From Lentzea sp. NBRC 105346 (GTDB lineage Bacteria > Actinomycetota > Actinomycetes > Mycobacteriales > Pseudonocardiaceae): a DNA stretch of 64,000 bases. Of the stretch, positions 61,128 to 64,000 are shown piece by piece (the stretch's first letter is position 1; each line of letters starts with the position of its first letter). The stretch covers positions 186,001 through 250,000 of the forward strand of contig NZ_BSTQ01000003.1 in NCBI RefSeq assembly GCF_030269605.1, given 5' to 3'. The translations under genes and the position numbers were made by a program. Under the pieces are notes generated by a model. That model ran no database searches. It saw only the letters and a list, made by a program, of their open reading frames with translations, and had not been told where the DNA came from.

Positions 61128-63875
61128 TCAGGCAAGAACGCGGGCCAGGTCGCGCCGGCCGCTGATCCCGAGCTTGGTGTAAATGCGCCCGAGGTGGTTC
61201 TCCACCGTCTTCGGGGTCACGAACAACTCCTGCGCGATCTCCCGGTTCGCCCGGCCCAGCGCGGCCAGGTCCGCGACCCGGCGTTCCGAGGCGGTCAACG
61301 ACTCCAGCCCCACGAACGTCTCGCGCCGCGGCCGATCCCCCAACGCCTCCAGCGCCTCGACCGCGCGGGCGCGCAACACGGACGACCCGCAGTCCGACGC
61401 CAGCTTGATGCCCCGGTGCAACGGGTCGCGGGCGTCGGACCGGCGGCGCGCCACCCGCAGCGCCTCACCGAGATCGACCAGCGACCGGGCCAGCTGCAGC
61501 CGGGCCGGGGACGCGGACAGCACCGACACGGACTCGGTGAGCAGCTCGAGCCGCCGGTCGGGACACGCATACGCGAGCAGGCGCAGCGCGACGCCGATCT
61601 CGGTCGCCGCACCCCATTTGCGCGCGATGGCGAGCTGTTCCTCGGCAAGGGGAACAGCGTCCTCACCGAGCAGCATCAACGCCCGGACCGCCGGTTCACG
61701 CCACGGGATGGTCGGCGGATCGACCCCGGCGGCGGCCATCAGGTCGCGCTGCCGGTACGCCTCGGACAGCGCCCGCGAGGGATCACCCTGGGCCAGCGCG
61801 ACCAGGGCCCGCGGTTCGTGCAGCCACATCGTCGGGATCATCGGCGGCCCGTCGAACGCCGCGAGCACCGAGAAGGCCGCGTCCACGTCCCCGCGTTCCA
61901 GGGCCGCATAGGCCGCGAAGTGGGTGGCCGTCGCGCGCAACGCCACGACGTGCTGCGACGCGTCGAAGTCCCGGACGGCCTCGAGCACGCCCTCGGACTC
62001 GGCGTCGATGAACTTGACGTTGCCCAGCCGCCAGTTCAGGAACATGGCCGCGTTGGACACCATGGCGAACTCGACCGGTGAGCCGTGCGCCCGCACCCGC
62101 AGCCGGGCGCGGTCGATCTCCCGGCCCGCCTCGTCGACGCCATCTGTCGACACCAGCGCGAGCACGGCGACCACCCACGCCACCATCGCGTCGGTGCTGC
62201 CGGTCGCGTCGTCGAGGTAGGCGCCGTTGGCGAGCGCCCGCACCGCCGTCGCCCGCACCTCGTCGGCGGGCCACACCTCGTAACGGCCCATCTGCGCGAA
62301 CAGCCCGAGCAGGGTGCGCTCGTCGGGCGTGCCGCCGCTCAGGCCAGAAAAGGAGCTCAGGTGTTCGGACGCGATGTGCCGCTGGTCCGGCAGGAACGAC
62401 CGGATCACCGCGAGCCGGGCCTCCAGGTGCAGCCGGCCGTCGCCGTCGGGGCGCGTGCGGATCGCCTCGGACAGCTCGGCGATCGCGGCCTGCGGCCCGG
62501 AGACCAGCGCGGTGGCCGACGCGGCCGCGGCCACGAGCTCGGCGTCCGGCACGCCGCCGGCCGCGGCCCTGAGCTGGCGTTGCGCACCCAGCGCGTCGCC
62601 GGCGCGCAGCAACGCCCGGCCCAGCTCGGCCCGCAGGCCGGCGTCGTCGGGGTCCTCGTCGACGGCACGGGTCAGGTGCGCGGCGGCCGTCGTGGCGTCA
62701 CCCGCGGCGAGCAGTGAGGACGCGGCCTTGCGCAGCACCTCGGCGGCGTTCGGCAGGGTGCCCTTGGGGGCTTGGACGAGGTGCGCCGCGACCCGGTCGT
62801 ACGGCGCGTTCGCGGCGAGCAACGTGGTGGCGGCGCGCGCGTGCAGGCCGGCCCGCGCGACCGGGCCGAGGTCGGTGAGCACGGCCTCGCGCACGACGGG
62901 ATGCACGAACACCAGGTGGTCGCCGTCGCTGGTCAGCACGTTCGCGGCGGTCAGCTCCTCGACCGGGCCCGGCAGGTCGGCGAGTTCGGCCAGCTCGGCG
63001 GCCTGCCACGGGTCGCTGCCCATCCCGAGCACCGCGACCGCGCCCGCGAGCCGCACCGCCTCGGGTGACACGCGGCCGAGCGCCGCACGGAACACCGTGC
63101 TCGGTCCGAGCTTGCCGACCCGTGCCGCCGTGTCCGGCGAGTCGAGCGGCAGTCCCAGCGCGTCGAGTTCGTCGACCAGCACCTTCGCGAGGAACGGGTT
63201 GCCGCCGCTGGCGTCGTGCAACGCGGCTACGACCTCGCGTGACGGTGAGGTGATCAGCTTGCCGAGTGCCTCGGGCGTGAGCGGGCGCGGCAGCAGCCGT
63301 TCCGCCTGCCGCGACACGCTGAGCTGGGCGAGCGGACCGGTGTTCTCCGCGGGCGGGCGGGTGGCCACGACCAGCGCGATCGGCAGGTCGGCGATGCGCC
63401 GCGAGAGGTAGACCAGGAACTGCAGGGACGACCGGTCCGCCCAGTGCGCGTCGTCCACGGTGATCAGCAACGGCCGGGTCGACGACAGGTCGACGGCCAC
63501 CCACCACAGCGAGTGCAGCGTGCGGGCCAGTTCGGCCTCGCCTGGGTCGGCGGCGGCCTGGTTCAGGGCGTCGAGTGCCGCGCCGGACGGCCCGGCGAGG
63601 ATCTTCTCCCGGATCTCGCCGCTGTACCGGGAGACGGACCGCTCGACCATCTGCCGGACGACGCCCCACGCCATCGCGCTCTCCAGCGCGTCGCCGACCG
63701 CTTGCAGGCGCCCGAACCCACGGGCCTTCGCGAGGTCCCGCGTCTCCTGAACCAGCTTGGTCTTGCCGATGCCCGCCCGGCCCTCGATGACGACGACACG
63801 GCCCTCGCCGCGGGTCGCCGACTCCAGCGCCGCGGTGATTCCGGCGAGCTCGGAGTCCCGTTCGAGGGCGGTCAT
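61128..63875 (-). CDS. Large LuxR-family (LAL/MalT-like) ATPase regulator
   Basis: A 915-aa LAL-type regulator. The N-terminal AAA domain has P-loop EGRAGIGKTK (31-40) and Walker B PLLITVDDAHWAD; long TPR-like repeats follow, and a C-terminal LuxR helix-turn-helix (about 850-912; LTASERRVADLAALGRANRE). Such proteins activate transcription when ATP and an inducer are bound, often in secondary-metabolite or sugar clusters. The N-terminus lacks the zinc ribbon of the regulators at 1-1984 and 37809-39962. It overlaps the upstream metallo-beta-lactamase-fold gene by 4 bp (ATGA). Confidence 0.94.
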   Translation of the reverse strand: MTALERDSELAGITAALESATRGEGRVVVIEGRAGIGKTKLVQETRDLAKARGFGRLQAVGDALESAMAWGVVRQMVERSVSRYSGEIREKILAGPSGAALDALNQAAADPGEAELARTLHSLWWVAVDLSSTRPLLITVDDAHWADRSSLQFLVYLSRRIADLPIALVVATRPPAENTGPLAQLSVSRQAERLLPRPLTPEALGKLITSPSREVVAALHDASGGNPFLAKVLVDELDALGLPLDSPDTAARVGKLGPSTVFRAALGRVSPEAVRLAGAVAVLGMGSDPWQAAELAELADLPGPVEELTAANVLTSDGDHLVFVHPVVREAVLTDLGPVARAGLHARAATTLLAANAPYDRVAAHLVQAPKGTLPNAAEVLRKAASSLLAAGDATTAAAHLTRAVDEDPDDAGLRAELGRALLRAGDALGAQRQLRAAAGGVPDAELVAAAASATALVSGPQAAIAELSEAIRTRPDGDGRLHLEARLAVIRSFLPDQRHIASEHLSSFSGLSGGTPDERTLLGLFAQMGRYEVWPADEVRATAVRALANGAYLDDATGSTDAMVAWVVAVLALVSTDGVDEAGREIDRARLRVRAHGSPVEFAMVSNAAMFLNWRLGNVKFIDAESEGVLEAVRDFDASQHVVALRATATHFAAYAALERGDVDAAFSVLAAFDGPPMIPTMWLHEPRALVALAQGDPSRALSEAYRQRDLMAAAGVDPPTIPWREPAVRALMLLGEDAVPLAEEQLAIARKWGAATEIGVALRLLAYACPDRRLELLTESVSVLSASPARLQLARSLVDLGEALRVARRRSDARDPLHRGIKLASDCGSSVLRARAVEALEALGDRPRRETFVGLESLTASERRVADLAALGRANREIAQELFVTPKTVENHLGRIYTKLGISGRRDLARVLA

Positions 63876-64000
63876 CCGACGAGTCTCTTCAGCCGGTCGG
63901 GGTCGCGCAGCGGCCTGCCGTGTCCGAAGAGGACGAGCTTGGGCCGCAGTTCGGCGAGCCGCCGCATCGACTCGCGGTTGCGCTCGTGGTCCCAGGTCAG
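63872..64000 (-). CDS. Metallo-beta-lactamase-fold hydrolase, C-terminal end only
   Basis: The last 42 codons of a gene that begins beyond the right edge: RESMRRLAELRPKLVLFGHG, then RPLRDPDRLKRLVG and stop at 63872. LVLFGHGRPLRD is the final conserved His region of MBL-fold hydrolases (GHG). It is translationally coupled to the LuxR regulator gene. Confidence 0.75.
   Translation of the reverse strand: MTWDHERNRESMRRLAELRPKLVLFGHGRPLRDPDRLKRLVG

Overview
The window comes from a high-GC actinomycete, most likely a filamentous member of the Pseudonocardiaceae (Lentzea/Saccharothrix/Amycolatopsis-like). This is inferred from strong GC bias, frequent GTG starts, ATGA-coupled genes, very few TTA codons, DUF5753/DUF397 regulator pairs, an ANTAR regulator of the PdtaR type next to polA, many P450s and many secreted hydrolases. 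No rRNA, tRNA, CRISPR array or complete insertion sequence was seen. About 55 genes are supported; three further loci are remnants or frameshifted.

Layout. 1-5.9 kb: 3' part of a zinc-ribbon/STAND-ATPase regulator, polA, a hotdog thioesterase and a lipoprotein. 5.9-10.9 kb: a complete branched-chain amino-acid ABC transporter (binding protein, two permeases, two ATPases) with a hairpin after the binding-protein gene. 11-14.1 kb: pdtaR-type regulator and small envelope/hypothetical genes. 14.3-17.3 kb: a ThDP enzyme coupled to a membrane glycosyltransferase. 17.3-22 kb: an accessory patch holding P450 and SDR scraps, a DUF5753/DUF397 pair, a DinB protein, a frameshifted DUF222-HNH gene bracketed by perfect 33-bp inverted repeats, and a protein with an HELIH metallopeptidase motif. 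22-29.8 kb: LysR regulator divergent from a catabolic operon (aldehyde dehydrogenase, FAD oxidoreductase, Glu/Leu-type dehydrogenase, class III CoA-transferase, glutaryl-CoA dehydrogenase, TetR) that fits pipecolate/lysine-to-glutaryl-CoA degradation. 29.8-36.5 kb: secreted protease, secreted cyclophilin, two-component system divergent from a MacB/FtsX-type ABC exporter.

36.6-41.3 kb: two paralogous P450s of equal length around a second zinc-ribbon/STAND/LuxR regulator. 41.3-46.1 kb: secreted GH16 glucanase with a CebR-like operator, a membrane NACHT-like NTPase and a secreted protein with three tandem near-identical domains. 46.3-49.4 kb: recQ coupled to a DUF3883 (NO VEIN-type) protein. 49.4-60 kb: S15 peptidase, an internally shortened maleylacetate reductase, a third P450, a membrane esterase overlapping an MprF-like aminoacyl-lipid synthase, a stand-alone polyketide-type dehydratase, AraC regulator and PhyH dioxygenase. 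60-64 kb: secreted C39-like protein, a large LuxR regulator and the end of a metallo-beta-lactamase-fold gene.

The loci most worth a second look are the inverted-repeat cassette with its metalloprotease neighbour, recQ-DUF3883, the NACHT/triple-repeat neighbours, the twin P450 locus, and two dispersed sequence motifs: an intergenic palindromic repeat that supplies the N-terminus of a CoA-transferase, and an iterated short palindrome built on TCCACWGTGGA.
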